A stretch of DNA of 64,000 bases, taken from positions 1 through 64,000 of the forward strand of contig NZ_JAGENB010000003.1 of assembly GCF_019991125.1 (NCBI RefSeq), read 5' to 3'. Origin of the DNA: Phyllobacterium calauticae. GTDB taxonomy: Bacteria; Pseudomonadota; Alphaproteobacteria; Rhizobiales; Rhizobiaceae. The translations under genes and the position numbers were made by a program. Under the pieces are notes generated by a model. It worked only from the letters and a program-made list of their open reading frames with translations, did no database searches and was not told where the DNA came from. Shown here piece by piece: positions 31,320 through 38,513 of the stretch. Every line of letters begins with the position of its first letter. Positions within the stretch are counted from its first letter, which is position 1.

Positions 31320-32009
31320 CTATTGATACGTTGCTGCCTCATCGATGAGGGCCGCGACCTCGACCGGCTTCGAGGCCAGCGATGCGTGGCTTGCCTTCAG
31401 CGTGATCACCTTCTTCGCCCCGAGACGGCCGGACATCCACGCCTGATTGGCGGGATGGATCATGTGGTCGTCACTCGAAATCTGGTACCAGCTGTGCTTC
31501 GACTTCCATGCCGGATTGGTGATTTCATTGCCGAAGGTGCTGGCCAGCGGCGCCTTCTGGGTTACACCCATGACGAGGCCCTCATCCGCCGTCAGGTCCT
31601 GGCAGAAGCTTTCGTGGAATTTGTCCTGCTTTACCCAGAGATAGCCGTCGCTGTCGGGTGCGAGATTGGCGGCGCCGAGCGGCGGATTCTTCTGGGTGAT
31701 CCCGCCCGGGCTCTCACCGACATCCGGCGCAAAGGCGGCGATATAGACCAGGCCCGCCACATTCGGATGGTTGCCGGCTTCCGTGATGACGGCCCCGCCA
31801 TAGGAATGGCCCACCAGCAGCACCGGGCCGCTTTCCTGCGCGATCATCTTGCGGGTGCGCTCGGCATCATCCGCCAGGGACGTCAATGGCAATTCAACAG
31901 CTTTCAGCGATGTATGGCCAAGCCGCTTCAGTTCTACAATGACTTTGCTCCAGTGGGCAGCCCCACCCCAAAATCCATGCACGAGAATGATTGTCGGAGT
32001 CTGTGTCAT
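31320..32009 (-). CDS. Alpha/beta hydrolase
   Basis: A 229-residue enzyme of the family annotated as alpha/beta hydrolase with EstC/MenH-like fold. The nucleophile elbow is GHSYGG with S69 and the catalytic His is probably H208 in KASHASLASKP. The oxyanion HGFWGG is at 11-16. Substrate unknown. The ATG at 32009 has GGAGAACG just upstream; the open frame extends 17 codons with no support. Confidence 0.9.
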   Translation of the reverse strand: MTQTPTIILVHGFWGGAAHWSKVIVELKRLGHTSLKAVELPLTSLADDAERTRKMIAQESGPVLLVGHSYGGAVITEAGNHPNVAGLVYIAAFAPDVGESPGGITQKNPPLGAANLAPDSDGYLWVKQDKFHESFCQDLTADEGLVMGVTQKAPLASTFGNEITNPAWKSKHSWYQISSDDHMIHPANQAWMSGRLGAKKVITLKASHASLASKPVEVAALIDEAATYQ

Positions 32010-32205
32010 CAGCGTTCTCCCTTGATTCAAAAAGCAATCAAAAATGGCACGCCGAGCCAAAGTTCAACGTCTGGTCGACGCCTGCGGACCTAACCATATT
32101 CCGCCGGGTGCAACAATTCCGGGACGCTTCACTTTGTATTTATGTCGATGAAGCGGCGGGGCGCGGACATGCCACGTCAGCGATTTCGACTATGAGACTT
32201 ATCGT

Positions 32206-32236
32206 CTGCTCCGGTCAATCTACAAAACCGGAGCAG
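32206..32236. repeat. 10-bp inverted repeat at the end of the accessory cassette
   Basis: CTGCTCCGGT / ACCGGAGCAG, perfect, separated by 11 bases, lies 10 bases past the last minus-strand frame of the bacteriocin-like cassette. There is no T-run on either side, so it may be a processing or weak termination structure. Confidence 0.5.
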
Positions 32237-32245
32237 CCGTATGCG

Positions 32246-32452
32246 CTATTTTTGAGAGATCAATACTGACAGGAGGAAATAGGCAATGGCCGCAGTTATG
32301 ACGGCGACCACCATGATGGTGAGATACCCGTAACCAACGCTACCCATGATGTTCCCAGCCCCTGCACCAATACCTGCCCCTGCAGAAGCTATTAGTCATC
32401 CTTTTGTTTCGGTTGACACGTTAAGAGCCACCACCCACCCGTGCATTGTCAT
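32246..32452 (-). pseudogene. Small Gly-rich membrane peptide frame interrupted by TGA
   Basis: On the minus strand an ATG at 32452 opens 18 codons and meets TGA at 32396-32398. The same frame continues as LIASAGAGIGAGAGNIMG, then a hydrophobic helix (LTIMVVAVITAAIAYFLLSV), and ends at 32246. The second part has AAAAGGA six bases before an ATA codon (32392), as if an ATG had become ATA. A 33-residue version starting at the ATG at 32347 is also possible. I read it as a degraded small gene; translation from ATA or read-through cannot be excluded. Confidence 0.45.
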
Positions 32453-32455
32453 TAT

Positions 32456-32653
32456 CTATCTACGCCATACCCGATTAAAAACGATGCCGATGGAGCAGCC
32501 GACCAAGACGCCTGCTGCGATGCCAATCATCAGATTATGAAAAATGAAAGATCCGCTCAGGCTGCCCACCAGTGCACCTACGCCCCCACCAATTCCATTG
32601 ATTATACGATTTTGTTTCTCGTTATCACTTTTCTCAGCGGGCGGTTCCTGCAT
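32456..32653 (-). CDS. Small glycine-zipper membrane protein of the bacteriocin-like cassette
   Basis: A 65-residue protein. The N-terminal 20 residues are polar (EPPAEKSDNEKQ). Two hydrophobic segments follow with repeated small-residue spacing, GIGGGVGALVGSLSGSFIF and LMIGIAAGVLVGCSIGIVF, and the end is basic (NRVWRR). The chosen ATG has GGAAGGA 7 bases upstream. A longer frame starts at a GTG (32731) overlapping the preceding stop by GTGA, which hints at coupling. No leader of the double-glycine type is present. It could be a second peptide, an immunity accessory, or a pore-like protein; its function is unknown. Confidence 0.6.
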   Translation of the reverse strand: MQEPPAEKSDNEKQNRIINGIGGGVGALVGSLSGSFIFHNLMIGIAAGVLVGCSIGIVFNRVWRR

Positions 32654-32727
32654 GCAATATCCTTCCATTGTCCTTGCTGCATCTTGCAACGGATGGATAA
32701 TCGTTAGAACAACCATCGCCGGACTAA

Positions 32728-33165
32728 TCACTTTTTCATCATGTCAATTTGAAATATCATTGACAATGTAAAACAAATTGCGAGTGACATAGATGTTATT
32801 ATAAGAATATCAATAACAGACATACTTGGATTCAAAATAAAAATACAAAGTACACATGTAGCTAAAAGTGAATTTAAAATCGATTTTACCGCATAATAAA
32901 TATTGGAACAATGTGGTAAACTTTTAAAATACTGTAAATATAATCCAGACATAACACATAGAGGCAACATAATTATCTTGAATATTATTATTTGCCATGT
33001 TCCACCAAATAATAATATTAACAAAATATAACAAACAATGCTCGCTGCCTCACAGGCTATGCTCATGAGGTTGAATTTCATATCAAGTCCGATAATTTTC
33101 AATGAACTGAACCTTTCAACTAAAGCCGAAAGGCATTCAGCCACCTTTACCCATCCCCGCTGCAA
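32728..33165 (-). CDS. Four-helix membrane protein, candidate bacteriocin immunity protein
   Basis: Up to 145 residues with four hydrophobic segments: about 36-54, 56-76, 89-108 and 113-138, ending QIDMMKK. No family recognised. The gene is very AT-rich: bases 32881-32940 contain 15 G or C of 60, unlike all neighbours, and Ile ATA codons are common. The frame overlaps the precursor's end by 29 bases if the first ATG is used. GTG at 33144 or ATG at 33081 are alternatives. Position directly after a double-glycine precursor and small size fit an immunity protein, but this is inference. Confidence 0.6.
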   Translation of the reverse strand: MQRGWVKVAECLSALVERFSSLKIIGLDMKFNLMSIACEAASIVCYILLILLFGGTWQIIIFKIIMLPLCVMSGLYLQYFKSLPHCSNIYYAVKSILNSLLATCVLCIFILNPSMSVIDILIITSMSLAICFTLSMIFQIDMMKK

Positions 33166-33454
33166 CAGCCGCTGCTGTCAAGGCGATACCTGTTGCCACA
33201 GCTTTTGGCCAACCAACCATTACAGATGCTGCCGTTCCCGCAGCTACTCCTATTGTGGCAACACCCCCGCGTGGGCTGATACTATATGTCCCTGGGTATG
33301 CGGTCGGATTTGGGCCGCCTTTAGTAGCACCACTGAATCCCCCTCTTGCACCATAAATACCTTGGCAGGTTGCGGCAGTGTCTTTTGTCGGTGATCCTCC
33401 GGGGCCACAGCCACCATAAACAATTTCCATTTCAGCTTCGGTCAACACGCGCAT
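33137..33454 (-). CDS. Double-glycine-leader bacteriocin/microcin-like precursor
   Basis: A 105-residue peptide. Residues 1-15, MRVLTEAEMEIVYGG, are a classic double-glycine leader: L at -12, E at -8, M at -7, I/V at -4 and GG at -2/-1 relative to the cleavage point. The predicted 90-residue core starts CGPGGSPT, has Cys at 16 and 30 of the precursor, is Gly/Thr/Ala-rich, and ends with a Gly/Ala helix (GVATIGVAAGTAASVMVG, then ALTAAAVAAGMGKGG). The ATG is preceded by AAGGAAGGG at 8 bases. The sequence type recalls class II microcins and bacteriocins. No peptidase-exporter is in the window, so secretion must use one elsewhere. Confidence 0.75.
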   Translation of the reverse strand: MRVLTEAEMEIVYGGCGPGGSPTKDTAATCQGIYGARGGFSGATKGGPNPTAYPGTYSISPRGGVATIGVAAGTAASVMVGWPKAVATGIALTAAAVAAGMGKGG

Positions 33455-33748
33455 AAGAATACCCTTCCTTGTCATCGCTATAGCCGCATGAAGAAATATG
33501 AGGCCGCCAGTCAAGATAACCACGGAAATCGCAAACCTTCTATGCGTACGACTACTTACGGCCTGTTATCGAAAATCGGTTGCCTGCCTCATTGGATTTA
33601 GGCAAACACCCCTTACTTGTGAGAAAGCAGATGCACAGCTTATACCGGAGCAGAACGAGGCTTCCAGAAGTCCAACTCAAAAACGCGGTAAAAAAGTGGG
33701 ACAAAAACCACTAAAAAAGACAGTAAAAGCCATGCGTGATTTTTGGGA

Positions 33749-33833
33749 TGGTGCCCCCTGCCGGAATCGAACCAGCACTCCTCTCGGAACCTGATTTTGA
33801 GTCAGGCGCGTCTACCAATTCCGCCAAGGGGGC
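33749..33833 (-). tRNA. tRNA-Leu (anticodon CAA)
   Basis: An 85-base tRNA on the minus strand with encoded CCA. The acceptor stem pairs GCCCCCT with AGGGGGC. The anticodon loop CTCAAAA sits between CCTGA and TCAGG, so the anticodon is CAA, reading UUG. A long variable arm fits tRNA-Leu, and GGTTCGATTCC is the T arm. The accessory cassette starts downstream of its 3' end. Confidence 0.96.
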
Positions 33834-33875
33834 CGCAATGTGCACCGGCCGCGGGCGAACCACAGCCGTCAAAGC

Positions 33876-33904
33876 CAAATACAGGCAGACCCCACGCCGG
33901 TCAA
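33876..33904 (-). promoter_or_regulatory. Promoter of tRNA-Leu
   Basis: On the minus strand: TTGACC (33899-33904), 17 bases, TATTTG (33876-33881), about 43 bases before the 5' end of the tRNA. This is a good sigma70-type match for a stable RNA gene. Confidence 0.65.
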
Positions 33905-34114
33905 CACCATTCCAACGTTTTCTGGCGGGATAACATCTCTGTGTGTTGCGAAGGCGGACACCGCCCGCTACAGCCGATTTGCAGCCTGGAAAGCCCAGCC
34001 GCAGCATGCCAGATCGTCAACCGCACACAATTTCCATAGAAACGATTCCGTTTTTCCCGGGCATGGGGTAAGGATCGCCAGCTTTATCGAACCGACACCC
34101 ACAGGAATCACGCC

Positions 34115-34705
34115 ATGCTGCGCAGACTTTATGATTGGACAATGTCACTGGCCGCGCGCAAATCGGCTGAGGTCTGGCTGGCGTTCATTGCCTTTGTCGA
34201 AAGCTCGGTCTTCGTCGTTCCTGCCGACGTGCTCTACCTGCCCATGGCGCTGGCACGGCCTGAACGGGCCTACCGCTACGCGCTTGTTGCCACGATCTTC
34301 TCGGTGCTGGGCGGTATCGCCGGATGGTTTCTCGGCCATTATGCCTATGAAGCCCTGGCCAAGCCCGTGCTCGAATTCTACGGCAAGCTCGACGCCTTCG
34401 AGCAGATGCGCGGCTCGACCAGCGCCGACATGATCCTCCTGCTGCTGATCACATCCGGCCTTGCCCATTTGCCGCCGATGAAGATCGTGACGATCCTGTC
34501 GGGTGCAGCCAACGTCAACATCTGGCTGTTCATCGTTTCCGCAGTGATCACGCGCGGCGCCCGCTTCTTCTTCCTCGCCTGGCTTTTGCGCCGTTACGGC
34601 GAACCGATCCGCCATTTCATCGAAAAGCGCCTGGGCCTGATCGCGGCGGCGGCGGCGGCCGTGCTGATCCTGCTTTACGCCATACTGCACTATTACAGCT
34701 CCTGA
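34115..34705 (+). CDS. YqaA family membrane protein (DedA/SNARE-associated superfamily)
   Basis: A 196-residue inner-membrane protein. It starts LRRLYDWTMSLAARKSAEVWLAFIAF and has the family's FVESSVFVVPADVLYLPMAL, a re-entrant helix pair, then TSGLAHLPPMKIVTILSGAANV. These are YqaA signatures within the VTT/DedA fold, linked elsewhere to lipid flipping and membrane stress. Its exact role is unknown. It is 34 bases upstream of dsbB. Confidence 0.88.
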   Translation: MLRRLYDWTMSLAARKSAEVWLAFIAFVESSVFVVPADVLYLPMALARPERAYRYALVATIFSVLGGIAGWFLGHYAYEALAKPVLEFYGKLDAFEQMRGSTSADMILLLLITSGLAHLPPMKIVTILSGAANVNIWLFIVSAVITRGARFFFLAWLLRRYGEPIRHFIEKRLGLIAAAAAAVLILLYAILHYYSS

Positions 34706-34739
34706 ACGATCCAATCTGAATGAGGATGTCTGACCCATC

Positions 34740-35246
34740 ATGACGACGACCCGCTCTTCGCCGCATCTCAAGACAGCGGTTTTCCTGCTCCTTGCCATGA
34801 TCGTCACCGTGGGCTCGGCGCTGGGCTTCCAGTATATCGGCGGCTATCTCCCCTGCAAACTGTGCCTTGAGCAGCGCTTTCCCTACTATGCGGGCATTCC
34901 GCTGATGGCACTCGCCGTGCTTGCGGCGGCCTTTCGCTGGCCTGCGGCCCTCACGCGTACGCTTCTGGCGCTCGGCGGCATCCTGATGCTGATCGGGCTC
35001 GGCCTTGCGGTGTTCCACTCCGGTGTCGAATGGAAGTTCTGGCCGGGACCGACCGATTGCACGGCGGTCAGCATGTCGATCACCACCAATGCCGGCAACC
35101 TCTTGAATGACATGAATGCAATCCATCCGCCCGCATGCGATACGGCGGCCCTGCGTGTGCTTGGCCTGTCCTTTGCCGGCTGGAATGCGATTGCCAGCCT
35201 GATCCTCGCGCTCATCGCCTTTCGCGGTGCAAAAAAGGCGGCCTGA
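34740..35246 (+). CDS. dsbB: Disulfide bond formation protein B family
   Basis: A 168-residue, four-helix inner-membrane protein that reoxidises DsbA with quinone. The first Cys pair is C39 and C42 in LPCKLCLEQR, and the second pair is C107 and C133 in the periplasmic loop. All four catalytic cysteines are present. It lies 34 bases after the YqaA gene, same strand. The stop codon is inside a terminator hairpin shared with the convergent HNH gene. Confidence 0.92.
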   Translation: MTTTRSSPHLKTAVFLLLAMIVTVGSALGFQYIGGYLPCKLCLEQRFPYYAGIPLMALAVLAAAFRWPAALTRTLLALGGILMLIGLGLAVFHSGVEWKFWPGPTDCTAVSMSITTNAGNLLNDMNAIHPPACDTAALRVLGLSFAGWNAIASLILALIAFRGAKKAA

Positions 35247-35256
35247 CGCCGCCTTT
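35234..35256 (-). terminator. Terminator between dsbB and the HNH gene
   Basis: A 9-bp stem AAAGGCGGC / GCCGCCTTT with a 5-base loop. On the minus strand TTTTTT overlaps the end of the stem and continues, so it acts mainly for the HNH gene; on the plus strand it includes the dsbB stop. Confidence 0.8.
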
Positions 35257-35280
35257 GCCGGATACAATGGAACTGGGGTC

Positions 35281-35838
35281 CTATGGCTCCAGTTCGACAT
35301 CCCAGTAGAGATAATCCATCCAGCTTTCATGCAGATGGTTCGGCGGGAACAGCCGGCCATTATTGTGCAGATCGTGCACAGTCGGCGCAAAAGGCTTCTG
35401 CCGCGGCCACATCTTGGCCTTGTCCGGCATCAAGCCGCCCTTGCGCAGATTGCAAGGCGAACAGGCTGCAACGACATTTTCCCAGATCGTGGCACCGCCG
35501 GCGCAACGGGGCGTCACGTGATCGAAGGTCAGATCATCCTCCGACCCGCAATACTGGCATTCGAACCGGTCGCGCAGGAAAACATTGAATCGCGTAAAGG
35601 CAGGCGTGCGCGACGGCTTGATATAGGTCTTGAGGGAAACGACGCTCGGTACCCGCATTGCGAACGAGGGGGAGGAAACCTCATACTCGTATTCGGCAAC
35701 GATATTCACACGGTCAAGGAAGACCGCCTTGATCGCGTCCTGCCAGGACCACAGCGACAAGGGATAATAACTGAGCGGACGGTAGTCCGCATTGAGTACC
35801 AGGGCCGGTAACCCGTCCGGCGAGACGGCTATTGTCAA
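35281..35838 (-). CDS. HNH endonuclease
   Basis: A 185-residue nuclease domain protein. The zinc and HNH residues are C94, C97, H107 (DHVTPRCAGG), N121 and C126/C129. I chose the TTG at 35838 because GGGAGGTGA, a near-perfect ribosome site, lies four bases upstream, giving MTIAVSPDGLPALVLNADYRPL. An ATG at 35862 has no such site. It is widespread in rhizobial chromosomes; whether it is a nuclease of DNA repair or something else is not known. Confidence 0.88.
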   Translation of the reverse strand: MTIAVSPDGLPALVLNADYRPLSYYPLSLWSWQDAIKAVFLDRVNIVAEYEYEVSSPSFAMRVPSVVSLKTYIKPSRTPAFTRFNVFLRDRFECQYCGSEDDLTFDHVTPRCAGGATIWENVVAACSPCNLRKGGLMPDKAKMWPRQKPFAPTVHDLHNNGRLFPPNHLHESWMDYLYWDVELEP

Positions 35839-35947
35839 GGAATCACCTCCCAGTCCAACCATCAGGCCCCATTATTGTAAGCTCGAGGTGACAGGAATGT
35901 GAAGCGCCATTGCATCGCAGGCTGCGAAAAACCCCGTTATTTCAACT

Positions 35948-36604
35948 TCATCCAACCGGTGTGCCATCCCGGCCACGGGTTGCGGCGTAATAAGCCCAGA
36001 AAAGCCGGGCCGCGACACCCCTCCACGGCGACCAGCGCTCCGCCAAAAGACGCAGGGATTTCGAATCAGGTTTCACTGATTCGGCATAGGCATGGGCATA
36101 GGCGTGCTGCAGGGCAACGTCGCCGGACGGGAAAACATCAGCATGTCCGGCCGAAAACAGGAGATAGACTTCCGCCGTCCACGGCCCGATGCCCTTCACA
36201 TTTGTCATGACGGTCATGGCCTCGTCGATGGGGCGGTCGCACAGGTCGAACAGATCAAGCTCTCCGGCCATGATCGCCTCGCTGATCCGGGCCAGCGTCG
36301 CCTGCTTGGCGCGCGAAAGACCCGCGAGGCGCCAGGCCTCCTCCCCCGCCCTGACATAGTTTTCGGGGGTCAGCGGATCGACATGCTGGATCAGCCGCTT
36401 CCAGATCGAATCGGCACTGGCCTTCGATACCTGCTGCGAGACGATGACCGAGGCAAGGCTCTCGAAACCCGGCACCCGCCGCCGCAGCGGCAACGGCCCT
36501 GCCCGCTCGGCAATCGCCGCCAGTTCGGGGTGTGCCGCCAAGAGGGCCGTCAGCCCTTCCGCAACATCGTCAAGCGTGTCTATTCTGCGCATGGAACCGT
36601 TCAC
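35948..36604 (-). CDS. DNA-3-methyladenine glycosylase II-like (AlkA, HhH-GPD)
   Basis: A 218-residue base-excision repair enzyme that removes alkylated bases. The helix-hairpin-helix VKGIGPWTA is at 136-144 and the catalytic Asp is D162 in FPSGDVAL. No iron-sulfur Cys cluster, as expected for AlkA. M1 or M5 could start it. It is divergent from gluQ, 61 bases away. Confidence 0.93.
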   Translation of the reverse strand: MNGSMRRIDTLDDVAEGLTALLAAHPELAAIAERAGPLPLRRRVPGFESLASVIVSQQVSKASADSIWKRLIQHVDPLTPENYVRAGEEAWRLAGLSRAKQATLARISEAIMAGELDLFDLCDRPIDEAMTVMTNVKGIGPWTAEVYLLFSAGHADVFPSGDVALQHAYAHAYAESVKPDSKSLRLLAERWSPWRGVAARLFWAYYAATRGRDGTPVG

Positions 36605-36665
36605 TTTTCATCTCGGAACAAACACCGTATCAATCGACAAGGTCCTCACGCAAGAATCCCAGTTC

Positions 36666-37541
36666 ATGACTGTCCCGGTTTTCCGCTTTGCTCCCAGTCC
36701 CAATGGCCACCTGCATCTCGGCCATGCCTATTCCGCCCTGCTCAACCGGCAGATGGCGCAGGCGGCCGGCGGGCGGCTTCTGCTGCGCATGGAGGATATC
36801 GACCGCGAACGCTGCACGCCCGAACTGGAAGCCGCCATGCAGGAGGATCTGCACTGGCTGGGACTTGACTGGGAAACGCCAGTGCGCCGCCAGTCGGAGC
36901 ATTTCGGCGTCTACCGGGATGTGCTTGACCGCCTCATCCGCATGGACCTGGTATACCCCGCCTTCCTCAGCCGCGGCGACATCAAACGGGAAATGCAGAA
37001 AGCCACGGCCAAGGGGCTGGTATGGCCGCACGACCCGGACGGCGCGGCGCTTTATCCCGCAATCGACCGTACGATTTCCAAACGGGAGCGCCAGCGGCGT
37101 ATGGATGACGGGCAGCCGTTTTCATGGCGGGTCCACATGGACCGCGCGCTTGCGCACGTGGGGGAACCTTTATTCTGGCATGAAACGGCGGATGGCGGGT
37201 CCGATATCGCAGCCCGGCCGCAGGATTGGGGCGACGTCATCATCGCCCGCAAGGACATGCCGACCAGCTATCACCTCTCCGTCGTCATCGACGATGCGCT
37301 GCAGGGCGTCAGTCATGTGGTGCGCGGCAGGGACCTGTTCCAGGCCACCGGCATCCACCGCCTGCTGCAGACCATCCTCGGACTGCAACCACCAATCTAT
37401 CACCATCACAGGTTGATCCTCGATCACGACGGCCAGAAACTGTCCAAGAGCCGCAGGGATACCTCGCTGCGCTCCTTGCGCGCGGCAGGGGTGACGCGGG
37501 AAGACATCATCGGCCTGGCCGGATTGACACCACAGCCTTAG
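36666..37541 (+). CDS. gluQ: Glutamyl-Q tRNA(Asp) synthetase
   Basis: A 291-residue truncated glutamyl-tRNA synthetase that attaches glutamate to the queuosine of tRNA-Asp. The HIGH motif is HLGH at 17-20 and the KMSKS is KLSKS at 258-262; there is no anticodon-binding domain. The ATG at 36666 gives the family start FRFAPSPNGHLHLGHAY; the open frame extends 74 codons upstream but overlaps the divergent glycosylase gene. Confidence 0.93.
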   Translation: MTVPVFRFAPSPNGHLHLGHAYSALLNRQMAQAAGGRLLLRMEDIDRERCTPELEAAMQEDLHWLGLDWETPVRRQSEHFGVYRDVLDRLIRMDLVYPAFLSRGDIKREMQKATAKGLVWPHDPDGAALYPAIDRTISKRERQRRMDDGQPFSWRVHMDRALAHVGEPLFWHETADGGSDIAARPQDWGDVIIARKDMPTSYHLSVVIDDALQGVSHVVRGRDLFQATGIHRLLQTILGLQPPIYHHHRLILDHDGQKLSKSRRDTSLRSLRAAGVTREDIIGLAGLTPQP

Positions 37542-37628
37542 GACCTGGGCCGTAAAACAACATCTGGCTGCAAGACCGGCGTTCGTATAAACCTGCATCA
37601 CAACTCATCCCGTGATCCGGTCCCCATC

Positions 37629-38513
37629 ATGCCCGTCCGTTATTTTCCCGCCCTGTTCGTCCTCCTGTGGGCCACCGGCTTCATCGGCGCCCGCTATGCC
37701 ATGCCCTACATGGAGCCGTTCCTGTTCCTGACGATCCGGTTTGTTATTGCCGGTGCCATTCTCGGCACGTGGGTCGTCATGGCCGGCAACCATTGGCCGA
37801 GCGGGCGCGGCGCCATGCACGCGATCATCGCCGGCTGCCTGATCCACGGCGTCTATCTCGGCGCCGTGTTCTGGGCGATCCACCGCGGCCTGCCCGCAGG
37901 CATGTCGGCGCTGGTGGTCGGGCTGCAGCCGCTGATCACGGCACTGATTGCCGGGGCCGTTCTCGGCGAGAAAATCCAGCCGCGTCATTGGGCCGGGCTG
38001 GCGGTCGGCTTTGTCGGCGTCGCCATGGTGCTCTGGCCTAAACTGTCGATTTCCGCCGATGGAATCACGCCGGCAACCGTCGGCGCGTCGATCCTTTCGG
38101 TGCTGGCCATCAGTGCCGGAACCGTTTGGCAGAAACGCTTTGTCGGCACCATCGACCTGAAGGCGGGCACGACGCTGCAATATCTCGGCGCGGCCGTGCT
38201 CACCGGCATCTTTTCGCTGCTGTTCGAAACCCACGCGGTGATCTGGGCCGCGCCTCTCGGCTTCGCGCTGTTCTGGCTGGTCTTCGTGCTGTCGATCGGC
38301 GCGGTGCTGCTGCTGATGGTCCTGATCAATCAGGGCGCCGTGTCGAAGGTCGCTTCGCTGTTCTATCTGGTGCCTGGCGTGACCGCCCTGATGGCCTATG
38401 TGCTTTTCGGCGAAACACTGACGCTGTTCCAGCTGTGCGGCATGGTGGTGGCAACCCTCGGCGTCGCGCTGTCGACGGGTCAGAAGCGCTTGGCGACCCT
38501 GCCCTCGCGATAG
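37629..38513 (+). CDS. EamA/DMT family transporter
   Basis: A 294-residue membrane protein with two EamA repeats of five helices. Signatures: FVLLWATGFIGARYAMPYMEPFLFL in the first repeat (short piece VLLWATGFIGARYAMP), PEFLTLR-type region, and YLVPGVTALMAYVLFGE in the second. Substrate unknown. The 3' end overlaps the convergent YihY gene by 34 bases. Confidence 0.9.
   Translation: MPVRYFPALFVLLWATGFIGARYAMPYMEPFLFLTIRFVIAGAILGTWVVMAGNHWPSGRGAMHAIIAGCLIHGVYLGAVFWAIHRGLPAGMSALVVGLQPLITALIAGAVLGEKIQPRHWAGLAVGFVGVAMVLWPKLSISADGITPATVGASILSVLAISAGTVWQKRFVGTIDLKAGTTLQYLGAAVLTGIFSLLFETHAVIWAAPLGFALFWLVFVLSIGAVLLLMVLINQGAVSKVASLFYLVPGVTALMAYVLFGETLTLFQLCGMVVATLGVALSTGQKRLATLPSR

Noticed and set aside
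33498-33794. Plus-strand frame of 98 codons running into the tRNA
   Set aside because: It overlaps the tRNA-Leu gene and has no recognisable protein pattern; the GAPCRNRTSTPLGT end is the usual artefact of translating a tRNA.
33749-33833. Direct repeat of the tRNA 3' end as an att site near 32.1 kb
   Set aside because: I compared the T arm and acceptor sequence with 32.0-32.3 kb and saw no copy.
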